Assembly (NCBI GenBank): GCA_019722365.1
Contig: JADFUC010001000.1
Span: 124,001 to 188,000 of the forward strand
Direction of reading: 5' to 3'
Origin: Lithospermum erythrorhizon
Taxonomy: Eukaryota; Streptophyta; Magnoliopsida; Boraginales; Boraginaceae
Length of the DNA: 64,000 bases
Part shown: piece by piece, positions 39,382 to 51,848 of the stretch
Position numbering within the stretch: the stretch's first letter is position 1
How the letters are laid out: each line of letters opens with the position of its first letter
Program-made: the position numbers and the translations under genes
The notes under the pieces: model-generated
Database searches by the model: none
Seen by the model: only the letters and a program-made list of their open reading frames with translations
Told to the model about the DNA's origin: nothing

Positions 39382-40338
39382 CTACCAGTTATCCTTAACA
39401 ATTTTCACTTTCTCGAGTATGAACTTCCCTTCCTTGTACTTTTGTGCCTCCTCGAAGGCTCTTTCGTACTTCCAGCCCAATACCTCTCGACAGTCAGAGC
39501 AGTAGATATCAGCAACTGTGTGGAGGCCAGTCATAAGGTGCCTATCTTCTTTTGGTCCCACAAGAACGTTCATTGCATGGGAAAACAAGAATGCTCGACC
39601 ATGTTTACCCTAAAATCAGGTCGTATAACCATATGTAACAAGATATGTGCTCATAATGATAAGACTAGTCGTCCAAGTTGTAGCTGATCAATTAAGTTAT
39701 ACATATCGTCCGAGTTAGCTCGGCCAACAGAAAAATTAAGACGTTTGTATTCTACATTGTTGCAGATTTAGCTCTTTATCAAACCTTTTTTTCAGGGCAT
39801 TCTAACACTAATACAAAGATCCCAAGATAATACTGCAACCTTTTTAGCGCAATCAATTTTGCACCGTTTTCATCAGGGACAAGAACTACAAACTTCCAAT
39901 GGATCATTTTGTTTCATGAACTGAACCATTTAGCATATTTTGCGACTTTCTACATTCAATTTCAAAGGACACAATCTTATATCTTCCGTAAAGAGTTATC
40001 AGGTAATAAGGGTACTAATCAAATCCCCCCTAAGCCACTGGATAGCATACAAGCAGCTTAGTGGACTTATAAGACTACTGGGCATCAGGCACACTGTAAT
40101 GAAAGTCGACAACTCTGTCGAACAATTCTCCTTTACTCACAATAAACAAACTTATAAGATAGCTACATATATAAAGCATCATCATTTAGTACTACAGGTA
40201 TATCTTCATGGAAAAAAGTGTAACTAACTTCATTAAGTAGATTACCTGAAATGCTTTAGAAACGATATCATCGTGAAGAGCAACTTGATTTTTACAATTA
40301 CAGCAACAGTACAATCTTGGACCAATCACTTCACCCAT
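39382..40338 (-). CDS. Yippee-like zinc-binding protein, 106 aa, two coding exons
   Basis: Coding exons on the minus strand are 40338-40246 and 39609-39382, separated by a 636-nt GT-AG intron. The product begins [15 protein letters not shown] and ends [14 protein letters not shown]. Yippee domain zinc ligands are C12 and C15 in the first exon and C68 and C71 (YCSDC) in the second, with the conserved [26 protein letters not shown] and [15 protein letters not shown] blocks. The length fits plant Yippee-like proteins (about 100-130 aa). Yeast and animal relatives act in ubiquitin-ligase or chromosome-related roles; the plant role is poorly defined. The gene is convergent with the WNK gene, with the two stop codons about 600 bp apart. 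Confidence 0.95.
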
Positions 40339-40363
40339 TAACAAGATTCTTTAATATTGGCAA

Positions 40364-41040
40364 ACTGCAATCATACCAGGAAACAATTATTGTAATAACC
40401 AAAAACGAATTGTTATGGAAAAAGAGTTATCATACAAATGAAAAACAATAATGACTTCTCTTCATTTCTCAGCTCCTAAATTTTATTTAACAAGATACTC
40501 CTCGGTATCAATATAAGTGATTCTTTACACTAAAAGTATTGTCTTAAAAATACTTCATTATTTCGAACAAAAGAGACATTTTTTATTATCTTTACACTTT
40601 TGTCGATATAAAGTTCCAATTTTCATCATAAAGTGTAACAATCATCTCTAAAGAAGTGTAAATAGCAAAAGATAAAAAAATTTACATACGTATTTTTAGC
40701 TAACCAATCACTTATATTGATAGGGATAATGATGAGTGCTGTCTAAGATGATCATGTCTGTCAAACTAGCTGATCATCAATTAAGTGCTAATAATACACA
40801 ATAAACTAAAGAAAATTAAATGAAACCTATGTGATCAAAATACCATACTTTTGGAAAGAAAAACTAAAAATCAAGAATATGAAACAACTTTATATTATCT
40901 CAACTTTAATTGAACAAGATCATAATTTAGAATTCAGACAAACCTGGATAGTATAGTATTGTGTGAGAGGCAGAGAGAGAAAATGATCAATTCAAGAGAG
41001 AGATTTATGGGATAGGTGGGGGGAGAAGACGAGAAAACCG
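40364..41040 (-). promoter_or_regulatory. 5' leader intron and CT-rich 5' UTR of the Yippee-like gene
   Basis: On the minus strand a CT-rich leader (CTCTCTCTTGAATTGATC.. and CTCTCTCTGCCTCTC) ends in TATCCAG at 40944 followed by GTTTGTC. A matching acceptor, GATTGCAG, lies at 40365, 26 nt upstream of the ATG. This predicts a 579-nt intron in the 5' UTR, an arrangement known from other plant genes. It is inferred from splice consensus alone. Confidence 0.6.
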
Positions 41041-41049
41041 TTAGCAGAA

Positions 41050-42754
41050 AACTGTATGATTGATTCATTGCACTTACAACCAGCAACACTTTGTACAATC
41101 ATAACTTCTAGCCTAATGTTTATTACCCAAACCTCCAGATCTTCAATTCGACAATAGATCTATAAACATTTTCCGAAAAGAAAAAAAACCAGCAACACTT
41201 GTACACTACAATGGAGTGGTGTTTAGAATTTACAATATTTGTCATTTTCGAAGATCATATTATACTATTTCAATATTTTTTTATTTATTTAAAGCTTTGA
41301 TAATTAATTTCTTATCAATCTTTTTTTAATAAGTATAAAACTAAAATATGTGAATTACATTTCACAATATTATTTTCTTGTAAATTTTAATAAGATAATT
41401 TAAAAGTTATTCATAGTCAACATGTGACATCGAAAAGAGAATATGATAAAGATCAGATATAGTATATTAAAATAGAGTTTGTTGTCAGTCGATCATATAC
41501 GCTTAAAATCTGCCATTATTCGATTACATGCTTAACGATCCATTCGATCACACTGGGGATTGTCTCACTTGGTAATCTCACAAAAATTTGGAGAGTTAAA
41601 TTCGACTTTTGACAAATCGATATTGATGAAACGTCTCAACTCTCTTACTCAAGGCATTTCACTTTTTCAATTTTGCACAAATTTCTTGGTAAAATATTAA
41701 TCTCATCCAAATATTTTGGATGAAATTGTTAATCTCATCAAATATTTCACTTCAAAATTCTATCAATTAAAAATTATCTCAAAATGAAATATTGAACAAT
41801 TTACCCATGTCAATTCATTCAAAAAAAGCTCAAATCAACTTCTATTTCGAATCGAACGACTGCTTTGCATACTTTCAAACATATGCGATCGAATGGGCCA
41901 TTTCTAAACACAGACGATCGAATTTCAGAATATTGTAAAACATATACGATCGAACACGTATAAAAACACTTGCAACTATAAATAAAAAGGTGTTAGTAAA
42001 AATTACATCTTCTTCAAATATATAATATGAAGTATATTCTTAGAAGTGATATATAATTGAAAAGTTATAAATAAAGGTGGAGGGTAAAATTAAAGACTTT
42101 TTATTTTTTCATTTAAATCCAAATATATAAATTAACCACTTAAATATGAAGTAAAAATTTCAATGAGTTGGGGGTGCCTAACCACTCAGCTTCATATATA
42201 CGACTGCTTCCTTGTTTCTCCTCATATTTATTTTCATGTTATATGCTATAATACTTTATGGTATTTTATCATTTAAAGAAACAAAAGAGGGAACTCAGGG
42301 AAGAATATAAATGATGAGGGATGTCAATATCGACCTGCTGTGACATTGAAAGAGCCTGAGAGTGACCATATTGGCATCTATAATCTGATAGATTTGGCTA
42401 TTCACTACTCCTTATATTTCATAATACTATCATAAAAAAAATATTTTTATTTAAGCTTATAAAAATTATATTTGATCATTGAAACCATACTGAAATCAAG
42501 TTTTATATTTTAATCAGAAATGATATTGAAATCAAATTATAAACAATTAACTATTATTAAAATTAAAATTTTCAGATAATCATCTATTTCATAATTTTAA
42601 ATAATAGATAACAACTTGTACATAACTTGGATACTTTTTTTTGCTAGAAAGTAGCTTATTATTTTTGCTTCTTATTATCCAAGAATGTAAATTTAATCCA
42701 TAAAAGATTAAAATTGGTTACTTCATGATTAGCCATTTCAAATAAAAGCTGCTC
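41050..42754. other. AT-rich spacer with a Stowaway-like remnant
   Basis: No gene is supported. At about 42405-42600 a sequence starting CTCCTTATATTTCATAATACTAT and ending CATCTATTTCATAATTTTAAATAATAG looks like a decayed Stowaway-type MITE. Several CGATCGAA words recur at 41885-41955. Confidence 0.45.
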
Positions 42755-43221
42755 GAATGCTAATTTTTTGGTTTACGATTTAATCTAGACTTTATACTAT
42801 CGTGGTTCGCAAATGAAAACTTCCTCTATAGAACGACTCGCTAGTGGTCTCGCGTTGAAATTTCGGGTCAAGCATATCACGCTTCATCTCGCGAACGTAT
42901 CCATGAAGCCGTTACCCGAAAGCTGGCGCTAGTGGACTTAACACAAACACCGACGACGTTTCCGGGCCCGGCTCAAATAAAAGCGAGCGAAGACAAAGCG
43001 ACAAATTTACGACAATTTCAAATTCGCCAGCGACGATTTATGTAGATAAGACAGATAAGTGTGACTCTGCCAGGCCGATCACTCATTAAGCAAGGACACG
43101 CTATTCTGGATATTACCGCACGGGCCGGATATACCGATTGGACACAGATGTAATGGTCACCCTTTTCGGGTACCAATTCGACACGCTCTTATAAATATAT
43201 AAACATTTTATGTCCATATCA
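42755..43221 (+). repeat. LTR copy A of a second LTR retrotransposon
   Basis: This direct repeat of 45702-46167 shares GATTTATGTAGATAAGACA and GATAAGTG. The near-identical tail TATAAATATATAAACATTTTATGTCCATATCAA contains the likely TATA box (43191). Weaker homology extends upstream to a shared TCGAATGCT near 42755. The copy is more GC-rich than its surroundings. Confidence 0.75.
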
Positions 43222-45701
43222 ATTGCCCCTATTCCTCGCTGCCATGTAAATCTACATATTCCTCCGTCCTCTCGGTGAAATCTAATGCAGCCATGAATAA
43301 GTTCACCTCACTGATAAAGTTAAATCCTACCTTATATGATATTCTGGGGTACTTGAATAAGAGTGTTCAGATGCCTCCTGAAATGTCATGAATGACTCCA
43401 ACCTTGGCCACTCACTCCTTTCTACCACGCCTCGACGACCGCACCTCATCCGCTGACTCTCCATCTACTTAAGTCATAAGCATAGATAAAGTAACCTCGA
43501 AATTCACGCCTGAATTAAATGTCACGTAGAAGCTCAGCCTCATAAAAGGCCTTACTCGATCACAGATTTCTTTTCATTTTCCCAAGATCATATCTCCCTT
43601 TCTGAACTTCTTCCTCACCTCTTTTTCCCTCAATCTCTTCCAATCGGTTACCCTTACTCATTTCGCTTCCCACGTAAGGCCGGACACCTTTCAACCAAAA
43701 TGTACGTAATCGCTTGTTTGTGAAGGATTTTCACTCTTGATATCGTTGTAACTTTGTATATTCTCGGGTCCCATTCGCATTTACGAACGGGAAACGCTCG
43801 GTTTCGAGACTCAAGTGGCGTTATATTGTATTTATGATTACATTTAGATAAACGGCTGACCTCTCAATGTATTCTTGATGAATCTAACTTCTTCTAACTT
43901 TTGCCTATCATCCGTTTTTGATGGTTCAAATGATTGTTTCATCTTCACTAATCCTCAGCAATGACTCACCGAGTAAGAAACCGGTAAGCGCTTGTAGGAA
44001 ATTTATGTTTTGATTATCTTTGATAAAATTACCCTCCTGTCCCTTAGATTTATTCATAACTTTTGTTTTTTTTTTTTTGTCTCTACGTATAAAGATGTCT
44101 CACTCAATGTGTAAAAATCACCAGAACTTTGAACTTCGCTCGCTGGGGCAAATAATCAACTCCGCCAGAGTTTATCCACCTCCGCCTCCCTCGGCGAACC
44201 CTCTCGCCATTACCATCCCCGAGGGCTCAAAGGATGAGGTAGCTCGGGCGGAAAAGGCCTATCAATGTATGATGGCTTCCCTTCCCATCTTTGTAAAAAT
44301 TCTACCCCCCGATTCGACTCTGACGACCAACTGACGGTATAACCTCCTATTTTTCTATACCCTCGGGAGCAAGGAGACCCGCCTTGCCTTCGCTGAGAAT
44401 AACTTTACCTTCATATCGAGGAAGGATCCCACGACCCTGACCTAACCTTCAGATATACCTTCGTATATTTAGCCTTTCTTATGGCACGCTGGCCTAGTTT
44501 TTTCCTCGCTTTTGTAAATGACCTTTTAATCACAATAAACCGAGCCCCGGGTCAACTGCTCCCCATTGGGGGGTGGTTAAACATAACCATCTTTGAAGTC
44601 GCCACGACGCCATGCACGAACCCACCATTCCTTTATTTGCCGCTTTATTTTCCGTATCCCACAAATCTTTCGAAACCAAGTTTTCCGCCCGAGCCAAAAG
44701 AAACATCTTCGCCGACCCCGCCCAAATAGCAAAGATAGTCGCCTCCATAAGAAATGGTTCTACGCGAAGCGGCGGTGGCGTGGCGCGGCCCTCAGATTGG
44801 ACATTGAAAGTAGGAGTGCCTATCCCCATTCCTTCCGCAAATGGATATCGATTCTAAGGGATATCGGAAGATGCCTACCCTTTCAAGGCTTGCAATGCTT
44901 CTTCAGTATAATACCTTGCGGATTTGTGCCATGTTGGTGATGGCCGGTTTAGTGTACGACAAGGTGTTCAATTCTGACAATAGGGGAAAACTTCCTTCTT
45001 GGGGTACTAATTTCATATGCTATTGATATTTTTACCTTTTGTGAGCTGTTTTTTTTTTCATGTTTCTAACATCCTATCATTGGGCCCGCAGATGAGCTGG
45101 TTAATATTGCCTCCTCCCAGGCGCCTCAACTGGTGGATTTCAATGATATGCTGATGGATCGGCCCTCTCTGCTTTAATCACCCTACACTATCACTACCAA
45201 ACTAGTTTTTCCTCACGAGTCGCTAGTTCCCGAGGCAACGTGATCTTCTCCTCTCTCTGTCGCTGCGAGTCGTTTTGTACCGCCATACTCGGGGTAGCAT
45301 TGAATTTATATGTAAAGGATCAGAGTGTCAGCGTATATGGCGGCTGGCCCATTAGGTGACTCTCTCCACCCCTACGTCCGTGTTTCCCATATCTATCCTC
45401 TTCATCAAGCCTCACTTGGTCTTCCCTGACTAATCTGTCCCTTTCTAATATAGCATCCACCTGCCTCCAGATTTTGTTCCCCAGCTGTCGGACCTCCTTT
45501 GAACCTCCTCGAATGTGTCTTCGCTGAATCCGGGTCCAATCGATAACCCTTGCGGTATCCCCGCTGCCGACGGACCTCGAACGCCCACGCTGGCATTTGT
45601 CGCCGCTCAGAGTTCGAGTCGCATGTATATTTGTATTTAGAGGAACTTGACTATCGTTTCCCTTGCTGCATCGCGCCATTTCGATTCGCCATTTCGTCGC
45701 C
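43222..45701 (+). pseudogene. Gag-like interior of the LTR element, frameshifted
   Basis: The interior is GC-richer than its flanks. A plus-strand frame from 44096 reads MSHSMCKNHQ...VYPPPPPSANPL...RAEKAYQCMMAS. After frameshifts, 44481-44590 has LAFVNDLLITINRAPGQLLPIGGW, which resembles the 'putative gypsy-type transposon' N-terminal domain of plant Gypsy-related elements (PF04195-like; remembered pattern ..IAPGQL.PN.WR..). Near 45030-45092 a GTGAGC...CCCGCAG segment looks like an intron. No protease, reverse transcriptase or integrase is visible, so it is non-autonomous or deleted. The minus-strand frame 45718-45320 is probably a shadow. Confidence 0.5.
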
Positions 45702-46167
45702 GATCGAATGCTGGTCAATGTTTTGGGGCTTCAAGGACCCAAATCGACTCGTCACTATCGCGGCTCATGAAAGGAAATCCGTGAAACGGCTCGCCGTATT
45801 TCCATGCCGAATTTCTCGCCGCTATTATCACGCTGATCCCCCGCGAATTGGCCTCCGCAGTCGCCAGATACTCGCCAGCTGAGGCGATCGACTACGTATT
45901 AATTCGACGATCACGCTGGCCATGCTTCAACAGCGTAAGCCAAGATTAAAGGATGAAAATTTGGAATTATCTCAACTATGCTGCATCTAAGATTTATGTA
46001 GATAAGACATGATAAGTGCACTGTTTTGTACGATTATCATCAAGGCATACACGCTCAGATATTACCGTTAATTTGTTGATATGTATCGATTGGTACTTAG
46101 GGCCGAATACCCTTTTCGTACAACCCGACATGCCTATAAATATATAAACATTTTATGTCCATATCAA
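45702..46167 (+). repeat. LTR copy B of the second LTR retrotransposon
   Basis: It pairs with 42755-43221 and ends at the same TATAAATATATAAAC..CCATATCAA tail. Beyond 46167 the two copies diverge at once (ATTGCCCC against ATCTTATT), which fixes the right edge. No target duplication was recognised because the left edge is uncertain by several bases. Confidence 0.75.
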
Positions 46168-46199
46168 ATCTTATTGTGATTAAGTTTTTAATATTATAA

Positions 46200-46315
46200 C
46201 AGGGCGGAACTGAAGGGCAAGAGGGCACTTGTCCCCAGATTTTGACATATTAATATATATAGTTTATATCTGAAAATAGAATAAGTAAATTTGTAGCTCG
46301 TTTGGTTCCGCCCTG
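46200..46315. repeat. 116-bp hAT-type MITE
   Basis: The ends are perfect 11-bp inverted repeats, CAGGGCGGAAC and GTTCCGCCCTG, close to the CAGGGGCGGA ends common in plant hAT elements. The subterminal GAGGGCACTTGTCCCC is also typical. The core is AT-rich and non-coding. An 8-bp target duplication is not evident, so one flank may have mutated. Confidence 0.72.
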
Positions 46316-47191
46316 CTAATGGTATTGAAATAATTGGTATAATAATAACCTAATCATCACATACATACTTCGATTGTGCTTCTAAGATCACTTTCTAACT
46401 TTATTTTCTAAAGTCACTCAGTAACATGATCTTATTCATTTTATTCGTAGAATTATTTGTTTTGCTTTGGTGTTTTATTAGTTTTCCTATAAGAAAGAGA
46501 TTCAATTACTCAACGCCATTTAGATAGACATTGGTGACGTGGTCAGTCATGAATCGCTGGTTAATAGTATTCAATAATCTCAATACCTGTTTAACCATCC
46601 ATGGGATTTTTTTTAAAAAAAGAATTAGCGATGAAAATTACGATTACACAGTACGAGTATTAAAAGTGCTATAAATAAAGTAAAATATATTATCAATGCT
46701 GCCACCAAATTATCGAAGATCGAAGCATTTATCTCATACAATAATCTTCCGGATTATAACTTGTAACTTACAATTATGCATTTTTTCATAATTATGTCCA
46801 CATTCATGCATGTTTCTTTCTTTATTTTCTCCTTCTTTGAAATTTATACTCCGTATTTTATTATGATTATGATATGTCCTTGCCAAATTCCAATTGCGTA
46901 TAACTAGGTAGTCAGGGTCCAGCTTCGGATGAATAATGTTGTGAAAGGGACAGGTATCGTATTATTCGTATATACCATACCAAACTCTTCAAGATTAAAA
47001 CGCAATAAATTATTTCAATTACTTCTGACATTTACCCTCGTAGGCTCGTAGTGCATGCAAAGAGAAATAATTATACACTCCGTACAATGACATTGTTTAT
47101 TTGTTTTACGGAGGTGAAACTTAACATTCAATTTTATGTACCAAATTATTATAACTAATGACTGATTACTAATTGCACAACTGTGAATTTA
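46316..47191. other. Spacer upstream of the transporter gene
   Basis: AT-rich DNA without a supported gene. A MITE-like TTATTCCCTCCATCTTATTTTATAATGACAC begins at about 47196, and a SINE is inserted in or beside it. Confidence 0.4.
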
Positions 47192-47273
47192 TTATTCCCT
47201 CCATCTTATTTTATAATGACACTTTATTTTTTACACAAAATTTTAAATAATTTAAATTATATCTTACAAACTA

Positions 47274-47404
47274 CTTCATACTTCGAATTTTTTTTTTTTA
47301 AATTCACTCACCGCCCCCTTATAATTTGGTATCAACTCGGTGACCTCTAAATCACCTGAACTCCTAACCACTGCGCCTGCTCGATGTTATCCTTCATACT
47401 TCGA
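47274..47404 (-). mobile_element. tRNA-derived SINE, 105 bp, in the transporter promoter
   Basis: An exact 13-bp target duplication, CTTCATACTTCGA, flanks the insert (47274-47286 and 47392-47404). The minus strand of 47391-47287 reads AACATCGAGCAGGCGCAGTGGTTAGGAGTTC (A box GTGGTTAGGAG), then GGTCACCGAGTTGATACC (B-box-like), and ends in a poly-A run just before the duplication. That is the full layout of a short pol III SINE. It lies about 120 bp upstream of the transporter start codon and points away from the gene. Confidence 0.85.
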
Positions 47405-47521
47405 TTTTAGTTTAATGTACATATCATATTGACTCTATGTCAATTAATAGAGAGTATCCAAATTACTACTATTAATGCTACTATGTATCTCCATAGCATC
47501 CAAAAAAATCATTAAAAAGAA

Positions 47522-50500
47522 ATGGAACAAGAATATTCACCATCCAGAGAAGATGATGAAATCCGGGTCCCTCTAAGTAAGTCAATCTATTCATCATCTC
47601 AATACAATCTAACTATTTCAATTCATTCTTGAATCCATCAACCATTATTTATTTGCAGTCTCTGAGGTTGTGAAAAACAATGAAGAAGACATCATTCTTG
47701 CACCCTCAAGCTCATCAAACCTCCCAGAGGAACAAGAAAACTCACCAATCAAGCAAGTGGCACTCACGGTACCCATCACCGATGACCCCTCCCTCCCGGT
47801 TCTCACATTCAGGATGTGGGTGTTAGGCACGCTCTCATGTATTCTCTTGTCATTCCTCAACCAATTCTTTTGGTACAGGACAGAGCCACTAACCATCACA
47901 GCCATTTCAGCTCAGATTGCAGTTGTCCCATTAGGACAATTCATGGCTGCCAAGTTGAGTACAAGAGTGTTTTTTCAAGGGACAAGATGGGCATTTACTA
48001 TGAATCCAGGGCCTTTTAATGTGAAAGAACATGTTCTTATTACCATCTTTGCTAATTCTGGAGCTGGGAGTGTTTATGCTATTCATGTTGTTACTGCTGT
48101 CAAAGTGTTCTATAAACAGCACATCACCTTCTTTGTGTCCCTAATTGTCGTTCTTACAACACAGGTATTTACGATAAAATCCTCTACTCTTTTCGATGTT
48201 ATCTTTAATGTCGCATGCTTCACATATTTGTGTATCATGTTTTATGGATATTACGTCGACAAATAAGGGGTATCGAGAGGGTAGAGAATCCAAAAAATAT
48301 ATTTACTACACTTAATTTGGGTAACAACCTTGTTAGATTTTGTTTCATTTTAATTGTCATGTTTTGTTTTGTATGGTAGATACTGGGATTTGGATGGGCT
48401 GGTTTGTATAGGAGGTATTTGGTGGAACCAGCAGCTATGTGGTGGCCAGCTAATCTTGTCCAAGTCTCATTATTTAGGTAAATAATGCTTATTAAGAAAG
48501 TCATGTGGAATTAAATATATTCCTAGCTATATGGAGTATTGATTGTTGTTCATATTAAATGTAGTACTTGCTACCTCCTTCACACGTTCATCATGGCAAT
48601 TTTCTTAATGGTTCTATTCAAAATATTTTATATTTTGGGACACTATCTCATTCAAGTTGACATAACATGCTTTTTTTTTCAATTAAAATGAAGGCATTGG
48701 CCAGATTATTCATAATTTTAGTCAATAAACGATTCAAATACGCTGAAAAAATTTGATGCGATGAGCTGCTGAAAATTAGAGCTGATGATGTGACAAATCG
48801 GGAAAGAGAAAAATTCAACATGTCAATGCGTTGCCATGGCCTGGCTTGATTTTTCGATTTATTATCCCATCTCAATTATTTCTGATCAATTATTCGACAA
48901 CAAATTAATTTTACCAAAATTCATCATTTTTTTCTCTATAAATGCACTCACTCCTTATTCAATTTCGACTACCAAATCAATCTTTTCAATGCAATTATTA
49001 TATTATCTTACTAATAAATTTTCATTTTTAAAAATCGAAATAATTTATTAACGTGTTAATTATTCTTATTTTAAGTAAATAAGTCATAAGAGGCTATTAA
49101 TTTTATTAAACAACCACTATTTAGTAAAAAAAAAAATTCTAAGTTGCCGAATTATTAGCGTAGAATTACTGAATCAAAAAATGCGATATCAATTTTGTTG
49201 AAGATTGAATGCAAGACATAAGACTGGTAGGTGAAACTTGAAGTCTTGAACCTACTTACCAGTCTTTATGCATATTTGTTAGTTAGTTCAGGTTAGTTCA
49301 CCATATTTTTCATAGATGGGGTATGTTTTCGTGGTGCCGTTCTTGGCCTCTATCTGTTAAGCTATCAGTTTAGTTCGGATTCAATTTTTTTTTCGATATT
49401 CGAATCGGTCCGAATCAATAATAGATTTCGATTTTTTTGGATCAAATTTTTAAACTCGATATCCGAACCGATAACCACACTATTATCATTAATGTGGAAA
49501 AGGACTATTTGTGATTTGTGAAATATATTTGAAACTCCAAAAACTACCCGTGTACCAACACAAACTTTAAGAATTAAGTATTGTTTTTTATCAAATTCCA
49601 AAAATTATTTATACAATTATCTCGTCAATTAACTTGAACCGTTGAAAAAGTACATACTATGCAGACAAAATTATGTCACATGATGCTTCTTTAAGCACGT
49701 CAAATCAAATAAATATCATCTACCGTTTCAATAATTAATAACGAGATTTACATTTACGTTATAAACAAAAAGTCGTCAAAATATGAAGTGCGAAAATCAT
49801 TTATGCTTGATACAAATCCTTCCACTTGTTTCATATTTGAGTTATTGGCAATTTCCAATTACTCATGCCATGTGGTGCATGCACTAACATCAATTGTTAC
49901 ATGCATTAACATTTTACCACAATAAAATATTTTCCAGGGCTCTACACGAGAAAGAAGAAAGGCCTAAAGGAGGAGTAACAAGATCACAATTCTTCATAAT
50001 TGCCTTCATTTGCAGCTTCTCTTACTATATTTTCCCTGGTTATCTTTTCCAAATGTTAGTTTCCCTTTCATGGATATGTTGGATCTTCCCCAAGTCAGTA
50101 GTAGCACAACAACTCGGTCTGGCCTCATGGCTTGGTATTGAGCTTATTGGGCTTGATTGGTCCACCATTTCAGCCTACCTTTGGAAGCCCACTAGCAAGC
50201 CCATGGTTTGCTACTGCAAATGTTGCTGCAGGATTTTTCTTGGTCATGTATGTTATAACTCCACTATGTTATTGGAACAATGCCTATAATGCCAAGAACT
50301 TCCCCATATTTTCAGATGATCTTTTTGATGGTTCTGGACATGTTTACAATATTTCGAGTATAATCGACTCGAATTTTCACTTTGATGCTGATGCTTACCA
50401 ACGAGGAGGGCCTATGTATATTACTACATTTTTCGCGATGACATATGGCGTTGGCTTTGCTGCATTGACTTCCACAATTGTTCATGTACTCCTCTTTCAT

Positions 50501-51848
50501 GGAAGGTATAAAATGAGACGTACGTCTAGTTGACATTTAAAATAAAACTCGTAGATTTATTACGTTCACTCTAATACTTTTCGAGCATTGAGCTGTGTAG
50601 GGAAATATGGGACCAAAGCAAATCAAGTTTCAAGGATAAAAAGATGGACATACATACAAAGCTAATGAGAAAGTACAAAGAAGTTCCTGAATGGTGGTTT
50701 TGGTGCATTCTTGGGACAAATATTTTTGTTACTATTTTTGCTTGTGAATATTATAATGAACAACTTCAATTACCATGGTGGGGGGTCTTGTTAGCTTGTA
50801 GCATTGCCATCTTCTTTACTCTTCCTATTGGGATCATTACTGCTATTACAAATCAGGTAACATTTTTTTTTCTTTGTGTACATTGTACTAAGTTGTTACA
50901 TTCTATTACTTACGTTGGAAATCGATTCGATTTTCTTACATGGTCAATAATTATTTTCAGACACCGGGACTGAATGTCATCACTGAATATATAATTGGAT
51001 ATATTTATCCTGGATATCCAGTGGCTAACATGTGCTTCAAGGTGTATGGCTACATAAGCATGTCTCAGGCAATAACATTTTTGCAAGATTTTAAACTTGG
51101 TCATTACATGAAAATACCTCCAAGGATGATGTTCATGGCTCAGGTTAGAAATATTACACATGTTTACTATCTTTGAGATTTATTTTGCATATAGAATTGA
51201 CCAAGTAAACATGATTATTTTTATTCTTTTATGCAGATTGTGGGTACTCTTATAGCTGCTTTTGTATATTTAGGCACAGCCTGGTGGTTAATGGAGACAA
51301 TCCCCAACATATGTGATACATCGCATGATAGTCTATGGACATGCCCTGGAGACCATGTATTCTATGATGCTTCAGTAATTTGGGGTCTAATCGGCCCCCG
51401 GAAAATATTTGGGGATGAAGGCTTCTACAGCCTTGTGAATTGGTTCTTTCTTATTGGAGCAATTGCACCACTACTAGTTTGGTTAGCTCATAAGGCATTC
51501 CCTAACCAGGAATGGATTAGACTAATTAATATCCCGATTTTGATAGGCGCAACAGGAAATATGCCTCCAGCGACTGCTGTGAACTTCAGTACATGGATTC
51601 TAATGGCATTCTTGTCAGGATATGTTGTTTTTAAGTATCGGCCGGACTTGTGGCAGAGGTATAATTATGTGCTTTCGGGTGCGTTAGATGCCGGCTTGGC
51701 GTTTATGGGGGTGTTGTTGTATTTGTGCCTGGGATTGGAGGATGTTAGTCTTCGTTGGTGGGGTAATAGTCTTGATGGATGTCCTTATGCTTCTTGTCCA
51801 ACTGCCAAGGGAATTATGGTTGAAGGTTGCCCTATGGTGTATGAGTAA
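47522..51848 (+). CDS. Oligopeptide transporter (OPT family), frameshifted in exon 4
   Basis: Exons: 47522-47576, 47659-48164, 48380-48477, 49938-50505, 50601-50856, 50961-51143, 51237-51848. OPT proteins are proton-coupled membrane carriers of small peptides or metal chelates. The family hallmarks are present: [11 protein letters not shown] in exon 2, [16 protein letters not shown], the KIPPR motif in exon 6, and NMPPATAVN and [11 protein letters not shown] in exon 7. Many hydrophobic segments are visible. A start at 47522 gives the usual acidic N-terminus. Exon 4 has several one-base gains and losses between about 50112 and 50182, so the frame breaks there. Read literally, the protein ends at 50289 after about 336 residues instead of the expected ~759. 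All other exons and splice sites are intact. This is either a recent pseudogene or an assembly error. Confidence 0.92.
48478..49937 (+). other. 1.46-kb intron 3 of the transporter
   Basis: By far the largest intron of this gene. It contains no gene. A segment at 49365-49480 rich in TTCGGAT/ATTCGAA words resembles repeats also seen at 61.5 kb, and may be a transposon remnant that enlarged the intron. Confidence 0.5.

Noticed and set aside
44593..44940. 115-codon plus-strand frame inside the second LTR element
   Set aside because: It overlaps a different frame with the gag-like motif, is Arg- and Cys-rich in a shadow-like way, and matches nothing recognisable.
45320..45718. 132-codon minus-strand frame
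   Set aside because: It lies antisense to the inferred element orientation in GC-rich DNA where long chance frames are common, and it runs into LTR copy B.
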